Assembly: GCF_003703475.1 (NCBI RefSeq)
Contig: NZ_RDQM01000004.1
Location: 124,001-188,000, forward strand
DNA from: Allofranklinella schreckenbergeri
GTDB lineage: Bacteria > Pseudomonadota > Gammaproteobacteria > Burkholderiales > Burkholderiaceae_C
Direction: 5' to 3'
Length of the DNA: 64,000 nt
Position numbers and translations under genes: made by a program. A model generated the notes under the pieces. It had not been told where the DNA came from. It searched no databases and worked only from the letters and a program-made list of their open reading frames with translations. Below are positions 8,852 through 17,984 of the stretch, one piece after another. How positions within the stretch are numbered: the stretch's first letter is position 1; each line of letters begins with the position of its first letter.

Positions 8852-9940
8852 GTGGAGCTGCTGCTCAAGCTGGGCCTGTTTCTGGTGCTGCTGGCGCTGG
8901 GCTATTGGCGCGGCCGCCGCAACGAGCGCCTGCACCTGCGCTGGCTGGCAGAAGAAGAAAAGCGCCTGGCCGATGTGCTGATCTTCGCCTCCCACTACCC
9001 GCCGCCGGGCGCGGCGGGCCTGCAACGCATGGATCCCGTGCTCGTCAGCGGTTCGGTGGTCGTGGCGGCGGATTTTTTCCGCATGCTGGTCGCCTCGCTG
9101 CGCAAGGTGATCGGGGGCAATTACGCAGCGCACGAGCGGCTGCTGGAGCGCGCCCGCCGCCACGCCACCGTCAAACTCAAGCAGCAGGCCCAGGCCCAGG
9201 GGCTGCGCATGGTCTTCAACGTGCGCTACACCACCGCACGCATCTCCGACCCGCGCGCGGGCGAGGCCATGCAGGTGGAAGTGCTGGCCTGGGGCACGGG
9301 CTTTGTGCCCGCCTGCGGCACAGTGGCGCAAAGCCGCGTACACCATCAGCCCGGCACGCACATCACCGCGCATGACGGCTTCGATCTGCTGAAAAACCCC
9401 GTCAGCCGCTGGTGGGTCATCGGCTGGTTTGCCGGTTTGGCCTATATTTTCGGCGAGCTGCTCACCGACTCGCTCTGGCTGCATTCCTGGCGCTATCTGC
9501 ACGGCGCGCCCTGGCAAGGGTTTGCCGTGGCAGCCGTGGTGCTGGCCGCGCTGCTGGCCCACAACGGGCGGCGCAACCAATTGCCCTGGTCCATTGGCAT
9601 CCCCTTGTCGGTACTGACAGTGCCTTTGCTGGTCTGCCTGTTTTACTTCGCGGGCCTGCGCGTCAATGGCAATTTCGCCCTGGCCTGGCAGCGCGACGCA
9701 GCGCCCACCTTGTACGAAGTGCGCGCCAACTTCGAAATGCACCCGCTGGAGCCTGGCATGCCGGTGTGGCAGCTTGACCCCGACTCCGCCTATTGGGAAA
9801 CCATTTTGCGCCCCAGCCAGCAACAGCGCATCCTCGTCGTGCGCGGCCCGCTGGGCTTTTACCAGTACGATGTGCAGCCGCTGCGCGAGCGCTATCAGCA
9901 ATGGCACGCCTCGCAGCAGAAAGAGAAAACAGACAAATAG
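8852..9940 (+). CDS. Membrane protein with YbjQ-like domain
   Basis: A 362-residue protein of unknown role. An N-terminal hydrophobic segment (about 2-18) is followed by a YbjQ-like domain at about 60-155. This aligns with the preceding gene through SGSVVVAADFF, LLERARRHATVKL, MVFNVRYTTARI and EVLAWGTGFV. Residues 185-280 contain two to four membrane segments (for example WWVIGWFAGLAYIFGELL and LSVLTVPLLVCLFYFAGL). The last 80 residues are polar and probably periplasmic. The start is GTG at 8852, six bases after the upstream stop. Domain fusion beside a stand-alone copy suggests the two products interact, which is inference. Confidence 0.82.
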   Translation: MELLLKLGLFLVLLALGYWRGRRNERLHLRWLAEEEKRLADVLIFASHYPPPGAAGLQRMDPVLVSGSVVVAADFFRMLVASLRKVIGGNYAAHERLLERARRHATVKLKQQAQAQGLRMVFNVRYTTARISDPRAGEAMQVEVLAWGTGFVPACGTVAQSRVHHQPGTHITAHDGFDLLKNPVSRWWVIGWFAGLAYIFGELLTDSLWLHSWRYLHGAPWQGFAVAAVVLAALLAHNGRRNQLPWSIGIPLSVLTVPLLVCLFYFAGLRVNGNFALAWQRDAAPTLYEVRANFEMHPLEPGMPVWQLDPDSAYWETILRPSQQQRILVVRGPLGFYQYDVQPLRERYQQWHASQQKEKTDK

Positions 9941-9984
9941 CCCCCGTGATCCCTTTTTGTTCATGCCACTTCAAAGGAGCGCTG

Positions 9985-10413
9985 ATGTCTTTCCCCAAAA
10001 ATCTCTGCATGCTGGCCCTGTGCCTGACCCCTGCCGTTGCGATTCATGCGGCCAACCCGCTACCAGTCGGTCAAGCGCACATTGCGTTTTCCATTGGTGC
10101 GGGCATTACGCACCAAGCCCGCGCTGCGGCAGCGCTGGACACCCCCGTGCACATGGCGTTTGAACAGGGCGGCGATCGCGCCAAGCTCGAATACACCGTT
10201 TCCAAAGCGCCTGATCGCCAGGATGTCTACAGCGCAAAAATCAGCCTCTGGAGCTGGCAGCAAGACACATGGCAGCCCGCTGGGGACTTTCTCCTTGGCA
10301 TCCGCCCTGGCGTGCCAGCCCAATTGACCTCCCGCTCAGCCACGGGAGAGCAAGTCAAGCTGAGCTTCCAATGGCAAGAAGGTGCAGAACGACGCATGGC
10401 GGTGCGTCCGTAA
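9985..10413 (+). CDS. Small exported protein of unknown function
   Basis: A 142-residue protein with a signal peptide of about 22 residues (MSFPKNLCMLALCLTPAVAI then HAANP), so it is probably periplasmic or secreted. The mature part has no cysteine and no family I recognise. It is rich in alternating polar and hydrophobic residues, as in VYSAKISLWSWQQDTWQ and EQVKLSFQWQEGAERR, which suggests beta structure. AAAGGAGC lies just upstream of the ATG. It follows the YbjQ-membrane gene by 44 bases and is convergent with rpmG. Confidence 0.7.
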   Translation: MSFPKNLCMLALCLTPAVAIHAANPLPVGQAHIAFSIGAGITHQARAAAALDTPVHMAFEQGGDRAKLEYTVSKAPDRQDVYSAKISLWSWQQDTWQPAGDFLLGIRPGVPAQLTSRSATGEQVKLSFQWQEGAERRMAVRP

Positions 10414-10440
10414 AAAAACCGCACTTTTCGCCCGCCCATG

Positions 10441-10465
10441 AAAAAAGCCCGCATGTGCGGGCTTT
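10441..10465 (-). terminator. Intrinsic terminator of rpmB-rpmG
   Basis: On the minus strand, a GCCCGC-acat-GCGGGC hairpin is followed by six T. It lies 35 bases after the rpmG stop. Confidence 0.85.
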
Positions 10466-10499
10466 GACTTTGGACTTAGGGCCTTTGAAGGGCCTCAAA

Positions 10500-10670
10500 T
10501 CACTTCAGCTTGACTTCCTTGTACTCGACGTGCTTGCGAGCCTTGGGGTCAAACTTCATGAAAGACAGCTTGTCGGGCGTTGTCTTCTTGTTTTTGGTTG
10601 TGGTGTAGAAATGACCGGTGCCGGCTGTGGATTCCAGCTTGATCTTGTCGCGACCGCCTTTGGATGCCAT
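10500..10670 (-). CDS. rpmG: 50S ribosomal protein L33
   Basis: A 56-residue large-subunit ribosomal protein. The whole chain matches bacterial L33: [20 protein letters not shown], then FYTTTKNKK, and [18 protein letters not shown] at the C-terminus. It lacks the CxxC pairs, so it is the zinc-free form. GGAGTAATCACC precedes the ATG. It forms the usual pair with rpmB 31 bases upstream, and a terminator follows. Confidence 0.97.
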   Translation of the reverse strand: MASKGGRDKIKLESTAGTGHFYTTTKNKKTTPDKLSFMKFDPKARKHVEYKEVKLK

Positions 10671-10701
10671 GGTGATTACTCCTTACAGTCAAACATCGGT
10701 A

Positions 10702-10935
10702 TCAAGCCTGGCCGCGCGCGCGCAGGTCGGCCAGCACCGCATCGATGCCCTTCTTGTCAATCAGGCGCAAAGCCGCGCTGGAGACGCGCAGACGCACCCA
10801 GCGGTTTTCGCTTTCCACCCAGAAACGCTTGTACTGCAGGTTCGGCAGAAAGCGGCGCTTGGTTTTGTTGTTGGCGTGGGAGACGTTGTTCCCCACGGCT
10901 GGGCGCTTGCCCGTGACATCACATACGCGTGCCAT
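10702..10935 (-). CDS. rpmB: 50S ribosomal protein L28
   Basis: A 77-residue large-subunit ribosomal protein. [20 protein letters not shown] at the start, the basic [12 protein letters not shown] and [16 protein letters not shown] identify it. The ATG at 10935 is fixed by this N-terminus; AAGGGAAA lies upstream. It is first in the rpmB-rpmG operon. The 196 bases between it and asd presumably hold the ribosomal-protein promoter, though no strong -35/-10 pair stands out. Confidence 0.97.
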   Translation of the reverse strand: MARVCDVTGKRPAVGNNVSHANNKTKRRFLPNLQYKRFWVESENRWVRLRVSSAALRLIDKKGIDAVLADLRARGQA

Positions 10936-11131
10936 TTCGATTTCCCTTGTATGCAGCAGGCCAGTTGGCGTTTTTTCGCCTGGGCGGCCTGCCTCACCTC
11001 GCCAGACTCCAGGGTGGCGGTATCCCTTGCGGCGCCCTCTGGCTATCGCTAGAGAAAGACGCCGCAGATTGCGGAAAACCGGCGATTGTACTGCATTGAC
11101 TGCATGCGCCGGGCCGCTCGCCTGTGGAGGG

Positions 11132-12259
11132 TCAATCCACCAGGATGCGCAGCATGCGGCGCAGGGGCTCGGCCGCGCCCCAAAGCAGTTGGTCGCCAAT
11201 GGTGAAGGCGCCCAGGTACTCGGGGCCCATGGCCAGTTTGCGCAGGCGACCGACGGGGATGGTGAGGGTGCCGGTGACGGCCACGGGGGTGAGGTCGGCG
11301 ATGGTGGCCTCTTTGGTGTTGGGCACGACTTTGACCCAGGCGTTGTCGGCGGCGATCATGGCTTCGATGTCGGCCAGGGGCACGTCTTTCTTGAGCTTGA
11401 AGGTCAGCGCCTGGCTGTGGCAGCGCATGGCGCCGATGCGCACGCAGTAGCCGTCCACGGGGATGGCGGGGGTGCCGAAGGCTTCGCCCAGGCCGAGGAT
11501 TTTGTTGGTTTCGGCCATGCCTTTCCATTCTTCGCGGCTGACGCCGTTGCCCAGGTCGGAATCGATCCAGGGAATGAGCGAGCCGCCCAGCGGCACGAGG
11601 AAGTTGGCGGTTTCCTCGGGCGTGAGGCCGCGCTGCTTGGCGATGATGCGGCGGTCGATTTCCAAAATGGCGCTTTTCGGATCGGCCAGCAGGTCTTGGA
11701 CTTCGGCGTTGAGCGTGCCAAATTGCGTCAGCAGCTCGCGCATGTGCTGGGCGCCGCCGCCGGAGGCGGCCTGGTAGGTTTGCGTGCTCATCCACTCCAC
11801 CAAACCGGCTTTGTAGAGTGCGCCCACGCCCATCAGCATGCAACTGACAGTGCAGTTGCCGCCCACCCAGGTTTTGCCGCCAGCGCTCAGGGCCTGCTTG
11901 ATGACGGGCATGTTGACGGGGTCGAGCACGATGACGGCTTCGCCCTCCATGCGCAGGGTGGAGGCGGCGTCAATCCAGTGGCCATTCCAGCCCGCCTCGC
12001 GCAGCTTGGGGTACACGGCCTTGGTGTAGTCGCCGCCTTGGCAGGTGATGACGATCTCGCATTTTTTCAGCGCCTCGATGTCGTAGGCGTCTTGCAGACG
12101 GGTTTCGTTGCGCGCCTGGGCGGGGGCCTGACCGCCGGCGTTGGAGGTGGAGAAAAAGACGGGCTCGATGGCGTCAAAGTCGCCCTCGGCCTGCATGCGC
12201 TCGAGCAGCACGGAGCCGACCATGCCGCGCCAGCCTACGAGTCCAGTGAGTTTTGCCAT
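11132..12259 (-). CDS. asd: Aspartate-semialdehyde dehydrogenase
   Basis: Reduces aspartyl phosphate to aspartate semialdehyde, the branch point to lysine/diaminopimelate, methionine and threonine. The 375-residue protein begins with the NADP-binding [16 protein letters not shown]. The catalytic Cys136 is in [10 protein letters not shown], followed by [16 protein letters not shown] and the substrate-binding ALTFKL region; this is the gammaproteobacterial-type Asd. The ATG at 12259 has AAGGAAGG upstream. It is an isolated transcription unit here, with a 437-base gap before the next gene. Confidence 0.96.
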   Translation of the reverse strand: MAKLTGLVGWRGMVGSVLLERMQAEGDFDAIEPVFFSTSNAGGQAPAQARNETRLQDAYDIEALKKCEIVITCQGGDYTKAVYPKLREAGWNGHWIDAASTLRMEGEAVIVLDPVNMPVIKQALSAGGKTWVGGNCTVSCMLMGVGALYKAGLVEWMSTQTYQAASGGGAQHMRELLTQFGTLNAEVQDLLADPKSAILEIDRRIIAKQRGLTPEETANFLVPLGGSLIPWIDSDLGNGVSREEWKGMAETNKILGLGEAFGTPAIPVDGYCVRIGAMRCHSQALTFKLKKDVPLADIEAMIAADNAWVKVVPNTKEATIADLTPVAVTGTLTIPVGRLRKLAMGPEYLGAFTIGDQLLWGAAEPLRRMLRILVD

Positions 12260-12603
12260 GATGAAAATCCTTCCTTGAGATGCGTACAGAAAAAAATCGG
12301 TTTTTCTGCCCCGGCTCGTCTGGCCGGTTGGAAGGACGGGCACGACGATCCGGGGCGAGTGTCAGCCCTTCGTTTTTGTCGTGATGATGGCGGCGGCAAT
12401 GGCCACGGCATCCGTCGTGGGGATGGGGGCAGGCATTGCGCGACCAGCGTACGCCGCCGCGCGCACGCGCGCAGCCCCGGCCGCAAGGGCGGCGTGGCGG
12501 GGGGCGGAGTGCAAGGGGGGTACAGGCATGATGGGCGCGCAGTATAGCGGGCTTTGCCGGGCTTCAAAGGCTGCGCCCGGGGGCGCTGGGCTTTCCCAAA
12601 AAA
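12260..12603. other. Intergenic region upstream of asd
   Basis: About 340 bases with no credible gene. Frames on both strands are open but consist of low-complexity Ala/Arg/Met strings with no start signal or conserved pattern. It probably contains the asd promoter, but no clear -35/-10 pair is visible. It ends at palindromic element B. Confidence 0.5.
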
Positions 12604-12681
12604 TACAATTCAACGTAAAAATGATTTGATTCAAATAATGCCAAAACAAGGGAATTTTATTTCTTTTTGATTTATAAAAAT
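12604..12681 (-). repeat. Palindromic intergenic element, copy B
   Basis: AT-rich element with right arm ATTTCTTTTTGATTT and a more decayed left arm. The core on the minus strand is CCTTGTTTTGGCAT. It lies 15 bases after the stop of the DUF3014 gene (12697) and in the same sense. Confidence 0.8.
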
Positions 12682-12696
12682 CCCAAATTCAGCCAC

Positions 12697-13797
12697 TTAC
12701 TGCACAGGCTGGGCGGTGATGGCGGCGCGAAAGGCGCGCAGTTGGGCTTTGATGGCGCGGGTGTTGTCCGCGCCCATGCGCAGCAGCATTTTTTGCCCGG
12801 CGGAGAGGGCTTCGAGCTGCGGATCGACAAACTGGTAGCGCACCCAGGGCTGTTGCGAGGCAACGGTGCTGCGCACGGGCATGAGCTGCACGCGCGGCGG
12901 CGTGGCGGGTTCGGGCGTTTGCAGCAGGTGGTCGATGACGGCGACGAGGCGGTCGTTGAAGTAGCGCCCGGGGTAGCCCAGCTCCTCATAGGCTTGCTGG
13001 AACAGCGCGTAGTGCTGGCGGTATTGCCGCGCGGCCTGGGGCACGTCCAACTGGCGCACGAATTGCATGGCGGCGGCGTAGCGGGCGTGGTTGGCGGGGG
13101 CGATGTGGGCATCGGCCTCGCCGCCATCGACGAGAAAGCGCGGCGGGGTGGGGTGCACGGGCCATTGGGCGGTGGGCGCGCGCTCGGCGGTGAGGTTGTC
13201 CACGGTGGCGACGAAGCGGCGCACGAGGCGCTCGGGCCGCACCCAGGCGGCGGCGGGGCCGGATACGGCCGGGGCCAGGGCGGCGAGGGTTTCGCGCAAA
13301 TGAGCGTCGGAAGCGTCCAGCGCGGGCAAGGCGGCAGCGGCGGGCTCCAGCGGTTCCAAGGCGTGCAAGGGGTGGCTTGGGCTGGCAGGCGATGCGGGGG
13401 CGGCTTCAGCGGTCGCGGCGGTTTCAGCAGCGGTTTCAGCCACTGGAACGGATGGGGGGGCGAGGGCTGCTGCATCTTCTGGCGGCGGCGGTGGCAGCGG
13501 GATGGGGTTGTCCAGCGCCGTCATCGCATCGGGTGTGGGGGCCGGTGAGGCGTCAGGGCGGACGGCGGCGGGCTGGTCTTTGGCGCCTGGCCGTTCCCCC
13601 GACAGGCCATCGAGCCAGCCGCTCCAGCGCGCGCTCAGGCTTTGCCCGGCGTGCAGCAGGCGTTGGCGCTCTTGCGGCGCTTGCCATAGCCAGACGGCGA
13701 CGGCGGCTGCCAGGGCCAGCGCGGTGAGAGTTTTCCAGGGCCGACGGCGCGGGCGAGGGGCCAGGCCGTGGGCATGGGCGCGGATGCGTTGCGTCAT
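12697..13797 (-). CDS. DUF3014-family membrane-anchored protein
   Basis: A 366-residue protein whose C-terminal half matches the DUF3014 family as I know it; function unknown. A basic N-terminus precedes one membrane segment at about 23-40. A long Pro/Ala/Glu-rich linker spans about 70-165, probably crossing the periplasm. The conserved domain lies at about 170-366, with LVRRFVATVDNLTAE, YFNDRLVAVIDHLLQTPEP and QKMLLRMGADNTRAIKAQL. The ATG at 13797 gives a compact N-terminus; another ATG ten codons upstream lies inside palindromic element C and is less likely. Palindromic elements sit on both sides. Confidence 0.8.
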   Translation of the reverse strand: MTQRIRAHAHGLAPRPRRRPWKTLTALALAAAVAVWLWQAPQERQRLLHAGQSLSARWSGWLDGLSGERPGAKDQPAAVRPDASPAPTPDAMTALDNPIPLPPPPPEDAAALAPPSVPVAETAAETAATAEAAPASPASPSHPLHALEPLEPAAAALPALDASDAHLRETLAALAPAVSGPAAAWVRPERLVRRFVATVDNLTAERAPTAQWPVHPTPPRFLVDGGEADAHIAPANHARYAAAMQFVRQLDVPQAARQYRQHYALFQQAYEELGYPGRYFNDRLVAVIDHLLQTPEPATPPRVQLMPVRSTVASQQPWVRYQFVDPQLEALSAGQKMLLRMGADNTRAIKAQLRAFRAAITAQPVQ

Positions 13798-13823
13798 GGC
13801 GCGATTCCTTTTTGCGATGCAAT

Positions 13824-13895
13824 CCAATCAAAAGAAATTAGACATCAATGAATTCATGCCAGAAAAAGGCAATTTCATTTCCTTTTGATTGATAA
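13824..13895 (-). repeat. Palindromic intergenic element, copy C
   Basis: Arms CCAATCAAAAGAAAT and ATTTCCTTTTGATTG are nearly perfect complements; the minus-strand core is TTTTTCTGGCATGAATTC. It lies 170 bases after the mltA stop and in its sense. Confidence 0.88.
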
Positions 13896-14065
13896 ATTTC
13901 TGCCAGGCCATGCCTTTGGCAGCGCGAAAGGGCTTTGAGATCACGCCAGCGCCTATCGGTTCCGCAGCCCTGCCCTGTTGCACGGCCACACCCAGGCGCT
14001 CGCAGGCGTTCTCGGGCGCGACCCGGGGCTTGGGTGTGCAGTTTGGTGGTTTGGCCGCCTGGCCT

Positions 14066-15268
14066 TTACTGCGCCCCGTAGGGCAAGGGCGCGCCTTTGG
14101 GCCAGAAGGCCCACATGTACAGGTCTTGCTTGACGCGCCCGGCAAGCTGGCCGGCCTCCTCGCCCCAGCCGGCGAAGTAGTCGGCGCGCACGGCGCCGGT
14201 GATGGCGCTGCCGGTGTCTTGCGCCAGCACCAGGCGTTTGGTGTTGAGGGTGGGGCCTGCGGTCATCAGCCACACGGGCGTGCCGTAGGGGATGCTGCGG
14301 CGGTCCACGGCGATGGAGCGCCCGGGCGTGAGGGGCACGCCTTGCGCACCGCGCGGGCCGACGTGCAAATCCTGCGCAGGCAGGGTTTCCTCGCGGAAGA
14401 AGACGTAGCGCGGGTTGCTCCAGAGCATTTCCTGCACGCGCTCGGGCGGGTTGGCATCCACCCAGGCTTTGATGCCGGGCCAACTGGCGTCTTTGATCAG
14501 GCGGCGCTCGAGCAGCCAGCGGCCGATGCTTTTGTAGGGGTGGTTGTTGGTGCCCGCAAAAGCGGCGCGCAGGTGGCGGATGTCGCCATTGGGCTCTTGC
14601 AGGATCAGCCGCCCCGAGCCTTGGATGTGCAGCACCATGGCATCCACCGGGTTTTCCAGCCAGGCGATTTCCTTGCCGCTCAAGGCGCTGGCCGCGCCGG
14701 GGTGGCCGGAGTCGATTTGGGCGCGGCTAAACCACACGCCCTGGCCGGAGTAGCCCGAGGGCAGGCGGTACAGCGGCACCTCGAAGCCGCCCCCGCGCAG
14801 GCGGCGCGCGCGCATCACCGGCTCGTAGTAGGCGGTCAGCAGGCCCAGGTCTTTGCCCTCCAGCGTGCGCACCAGATAGGGTTGCAGGCTGCGGCGCATC
14901 CAGTCGCGGCGCGTGGCGTCGTCGGCAGTTTGCAGGCCGGCGACTTCGCTGCACACCACACGCCAGGCGGGCGCCGGGCGGGCGCAACTGTGCATCCAGG
15001 CGGGCCAGGCAGCGCCGAGTTCATCTTGCTCAAAGCCGGGCACATCGGCCCAGGGCACGGGCGTCCACAGCGCCGTCGGGCCGGGCACGCTGGGGCCTAG
15101 CGGGTGGGGAGTGAGGACCGGCAGAGCGCGCGGACGCACCACAGGCTGCGCGGGCGCGGGTTGCGGCGGCTCTGGCGCGGTGGAGCAAGCCGACAGCAGC
15201 AAGGCGCTGAAAGCGACGGCAACGGCCGCCAACGGGGCCAGCACACGGCGATGCAAAGGGGTGGACAT
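14066..15268 (-). CDS. mltA: Membrane-bound lytic murein transglycosylase A
   Basis: Cleaves peptidoglycan glycan strands to leave 1,6-anhydromuramic ends, acting from the inner face of the outer membrane. The 400-residue product has a lipoprotein signal peptide with lipobox LLSAC and acylated Cys28. The MltA domain follows, with LLTAYYEPVMRARR, VPLYRLP and HIQGSGRL. The C-terminal 3D domain has the Asp-rich LVLAQDTGSAITGAVRADYF, which carries the catalytic Asp. I chose the ATG at 15268 because it places the signal peptide at the N-terminus; the frame stays open about 140 bases further. It is divergent from the OmpA-like lipoprotein at 15556. Confidence 0.94.
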   Translation of the reverse strand: MSTPLHRRVLAPLAAVAVAFSALLLSACSTAPEPPQPAPAQPVVRPRALPVLTPHPLGPSVPGPTALWTPVPWADVPGFEQDELGAAWPAWMHSCARPAPAWRVVCSEVAGLQTADDATRRDWMRRSLQPYLVRTLEGKDLGLLTAYYEPVMRARRLRGGGFEVPLYRLPSGYSGQGVWFSRAQIDSGHPGAASALSGKEIAWLENPVDAMVLHIQGSGRLILQEPNGDIRHLRAAFAGTNNHPYKSIGRWLLERRLIKDASWPGIKAWVDANPPERVQEMLWSNPRYVFFREETLPAQDLHVGPRGAQGVPLTPGRSIAVDRRSIPYGTPVWLMTAGPTLNTKRLVLAQDTGSAITGAVRADYFAGWGEEAGQLAGRVKQDLYMWAFWPKGAPLPYGAQ

Positions 15269-15555
15269 GGGGAAAAAGCAGCAGCGGGAAAAAGCGCGCC
15301 GGGCAAGCCTGCGCATACGGTTAAGGGGGCCATGGCGGACGGCGGCGGCATGGCAACGCCGCAGCGCGCCCGACCCCGGGCATGCGCGCGGCGCGTGGAT
15401 TTTGAGCAAAGGCTCTTGTGGCCCAGCATGACAACCGCCACGGGGGGCAGCGCGTTAGGGGCGTTTGTTCAACCACTTCGCCCTGCCCGCGCGGCGCGCA
15501 TTATCCCTACTTGCAGCGCTGCTCCAGGGCGATTTTCTGACCCAAGGAGCATGAC

Positions 15556-16245
15556 ATGAGCATCCATTCCCGCACCACAACTCGCACCACCGCCCGCACA
15601 ACAGCTCGCGCCATGTTGGCCCTCACGGGCGCGCTGGCGCTGGCGCTTTCCGGCTGCGTCAGCATGAGCGAGCAGCAGCGCTATACGGCCACCAGCGTCG
15701 GCGCAGGCACAGCGGCGGGCGCGGTGATCGGCGGCATTGCCAACGACGGGCGCGGCGCGGCCATTGGCGCGGCGCTGGGCGGGCTGGGCGGCTACGTGTG
15801 GTCGCAGCGCATGGAGCGCCAGCGCGCCGAGATGGATCGCGCCATGGCAAACACCGGCGTGGTGGTGACGCAAACGCAGGACAACCGCCTCAAGCTCGAC
15901 ATCCCCAGCGACATCTCGTTCGACACCAATCGCGCCGACATCAAGCCGCAATTTGCGCCGCTGCTCGACCAGTTCGCCTACAGCCTGCAACACAACCCCG
16001 GCACGGACATCGTGATCGTGGGCCACACGGACAGCACGGGCAACGACGCGATCAACAACCCGCTGTCGTTCAACCGCGCCGAGAGCACGCGCCAATACCT
16101 GGTAGCACGCGGTGTGGCGCCCCAGCGCATCCAGATCGATGGCCGCGGCTCGCACGAGCCTGTGGCCAGCAACGCCACCACAGATGGCCGCGCCCGCAAC
16201 CGCCGCGTGGAAATCTACGTGGGCGAGCCTGCACAGCAGCAGTGA
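15556..16245 (+). CDS. OmpA-family lipoprotein (YiaD-like)
   Basis: A 229-residue outer-membrane lipoprotein that probably binds peptidoglycan. The lipobox LSGC gives acylated Cys34. Residues 45-80 form a glycine-zipper stretch (GAGTAAGAVIGG, AAIGAALGGLGGY). The OmpA domain at about 110-226 shows ISFDTNRADIKP, VGHTDSTGND, NRAESTRQYLVARGV and the closing GRARNRRVEIYV, including the Asp and Arg that bind diaminopimelate in the family. AAGGAGCATGAC precedes the ATG. A strong terminator follows. Confidence 0.93.
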   Translation: MSIHSRTTTRTTARTTARAMLALTGALALALSGCVSMSEQQRYTATSVGAGTAAGAVIGGIANDGRGAAIGAALGGLGGYVWSQRMERQRAEMDRAMANTGVVVTQTQDNRLKLDIPSDISFDTNRADIKPQFAPLLDQFAYSLQHNPGTDIVIVGHTDSTGNDAINNPLSFNRAESTRQYLVARGVAPQRIQIDGRGSHEPVASNATTDGRARNRRVEIYVGEPAQQQ

Positions 16246-16283
16246 GAAAGACGGGGGCGCAGCGCATCAAGCGTTGATCGCTT

Positions 16284-16330
16284 CCCCAAAAAAACAAACC
16301 CTCGCATCAGGCGAGGGTTTGTTTTTGGGG
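16284..16330 (+). terminator. Intrinsic terminator of the OmpA-like lipoprotein gene
   Basis: Long hairpin with AAACAAACCCTCGC paired to GCGAGGGTTTGTTT around a five-base loop. The arms are A- and T-rich at the base, so it may act in both directions. Confidence 0.9.
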
Positions 16331-16361
16331 CGAGCGGGAGCATCGCACCCCACACCGAAAT

Positions 16362-16438
16362 CCAATCAAAAGAAAATAGAGCATTTACCCATCATGCCGA
16401 AACACGGTATTTTTATTTCCTTTTGATTGGTAAAAATC
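16362..16438 (-). repeat. Palindromic intergenic element, copy D
   Basis: The best-preserved copy. Arms CCAATCAAAAGAAAATA and TATTTCCTTTTGATTGG pair at 16 of 17 positions. The minus-strand core is GTGTTTCGGCATGATGGG. It ends two bases from the sco stop codon, in the sense of sco. Confidence 0.92.
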
Positions 16439-16440
16439 CA

Positions 16441-17076
16441 TTACTTAGGCGCACTTTTCAGCAACTGGCGCACGTCGGCGACGACTTGCTCCACCGGCGT
16501 GCCATAGCGCACGTACAGGCGCAAGCGGCCCTGGGTGTCGTACACATAGCCTGCGGCCGTATGGTTGATGGTGTAGGAGTTTTCATCCGCGCCGGGCACC
16601 TTTTGGTAGGTCACTTTGAAATCCTTGGCCATCGCGGCCACCTGCTCGGGGGTGCCGATCAGGGGCACGGCATCGGGGTCGAAGTTGCCCAGGTACTCGC
16701 GCATGATCTCCGGCGTATCGCGCTCGGGGTCCACGGTGACGAAGACGATTTGCAGCCGCTTGGCGTCTTGGCCCAACTGCTCTTTGACCTGCGCCATTTC
16801 CACCATCGTCACGGGGCACACATCGGGGCACTGCGCATAGCCGAAAAAGATGAACACCACCTTGCCCGCAAAATCGGCCAGCGTGCGCATCTGGCCGCTG
16901 GCATCGGGCATGGCCCAGCTTTGGGCGTAAGAGGCGCCCGTCAAATCCAGGCTGTTGAAACGCAGCTTTTCCTCTTTCGCGCCACAAGCGGCCAACCCCA
17001 GCGCCACGCAAGCGGCCAGCGCCGCCATGCCCAGGCGGGACGCCCGCGCCGCAGCGCGCCATGAAACAGCCTTCAC
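16441..17076 (-). CDS. SCO1/SenC-family copper chaperone lipoprotein
   Basis: Delivers copper to the CuA site of cytochrome c oxidase or keeps its cysteines reduced. The 211-residue protein has an N-terminal lipoprotein-type signal (LGLAAC, Cys31) and a thioredoxin fold. The copper ligands are Cys83 and Cys87 in CPDVC and His172 in TINHTAAG. The start is GTG at 17076, with GGAGG eight bases upstream. It overlaps the ctaB stop in GTGA, so the two are translationally coupled. It is last in the ctaA-ctaB-sco operon, and element D follows directly. Confidence 0.93.
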   Translation of the reverse strand: MKAVSWRAAARASRLGMAALAACVALGLAACGAKEEKLRFNSLDLTGASYAQSWAMPDASGQMRTLADFAGKVVFIFFGYAQCPDVCPVTMVEMAQVKEQLGQDAKRLQIVFVTVDPERDTPEIMREYLGNFDPDAVPLIGTPEQVAAMAKDFKVTYQKVPGADENSYTINHTAAGYVYDTQGRLRLYVRYGTPVEQVVADVRQLLKSAPK

Positions 17077-17984
17077 AAAATACCTCCAATTCTCAGGAAA
17101 TGGTCCAGCAGCAAAGCCGCGAACACGCCGCTCAAGTGCCACAAAGACCAACGAAATGTGCGACGCGCCAGCGCGTCGGAATAGTCGCGCATCAAATGCC
17201 AGCCATACAGGCAGAACACGCCGCTGAACGCCGTGGCCAGCACCGCATACAGCCAGCCGCTCATGCCGATGGCCACGGGCAGCAGGCACGCCATCAGCAG
17301 CACCACGGTGTAGATGAAGATTTGCCGGCACGTGGCCTCGCGCCCGCGCACCACGGGCATCATGGGCAGGCCCGACTGGCGGTAATCCTCCATGCGGTAC
17401 AGCGCCAGCGCCCAGAAGTGCGGCGGCGTCCACAAAAAGATGATGAGGAACATCAGCCACGCCTCGGGCGCCAGATCGCCGCGCATGGCCGCCCAGCCCA
17501 GCACCGGCGGCATCGCGCCCGAGGCGCCGCCGATGACGATGTTTTGCGGCGTCAGCGGCTTGAGCACGACGGTGTAAATGACGGCATAGCCCACAAACGT
17601 CGCCAGCGTCAGCCACACCGTCAACGGATTGATGTACGTCCACAGCAGCCAGCAGCCCAGGCCGCAGAGCACGGATAAAAAGACCAGCGCCTGCCAATCG
17701 GGCAGCTCGCCGCGCGCCGTGGGCCGCCAGGCGGTGCGTTTCATGCGCGCATCGATGGCCTTTTCCACCAGGCAATTGAAAGCCGCCGCAGCCGAGGCCA
17801 CCAGCCAAATGCCGGTGCAAGCCAGCGCCATGCGCCACAGTTGCGCCCCGGTGGGCAGGCCGGGGAGCGCCATCACCATGCCGATGAAGGCACAGAACAC
17901 GATCAACTGCACCACGCGCGGCTTGGTGAGTACCCAAAACTGGCTCCAGCGCGAGCGTTGCACCGGCGAGGCCAAACTCATCAT
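17073..17984 (-). CDS. ctaB: Protoheme IX farnesyltransferase (haem O synthase)
   Basis: Attaches a farnesyl group to haem b to make haem O for terminal oxidases. This 303-residue UbiA-family polytopic membrane protein has the prenyl-diphosphate motif in [16 protein letters not shown] and a second acidic region in [17 protein letters not shown], with about eight to nine membrane segments. Its ATG (17984, with a second at 17981) overlaps the ctaA stop, and its own stop overlaps the sco GTG, so all three genes are coupled. Confidence 0.95.
   Translation of the reverse strand: MMSLASPVQRSRWSQFWVLTKPRVVQLIVFCAFIGMVMALPGLPTGAQLWRMALACTGIWLVASAAAAFNCLVEKAIDARMKRTAWRPTARGELPDWQALVFLSVLCGLGCWLLWTYINPLTVWLTLATFVGYAVIYTVVLKPLTPQNIVIGGASGAMPPVLGWAAMRGDLAPEAWLMFLIIFLWTPPHFWALALYRMEDYRQSGLPMMPVVRGREATCRQIFIYTVVLLMACLLPVAIGMSGWLYAVLATAFSGVFCLYGWHLMRDYSDALARRTFRWSLWHLSGVFAALLLDHFLRIGGIL

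Noticed and set aside
10745-12547. Long plus-strand open frame opposite rpmB and asd
   Set aside because: Antisense to two confident genes; no conserved motif.
12362-12649. Possible small gene upstream of asd, on either strand
   Set aside because: Both frames are low-complexity Ala/Met/Arg strings, lack start signals and run into element B.
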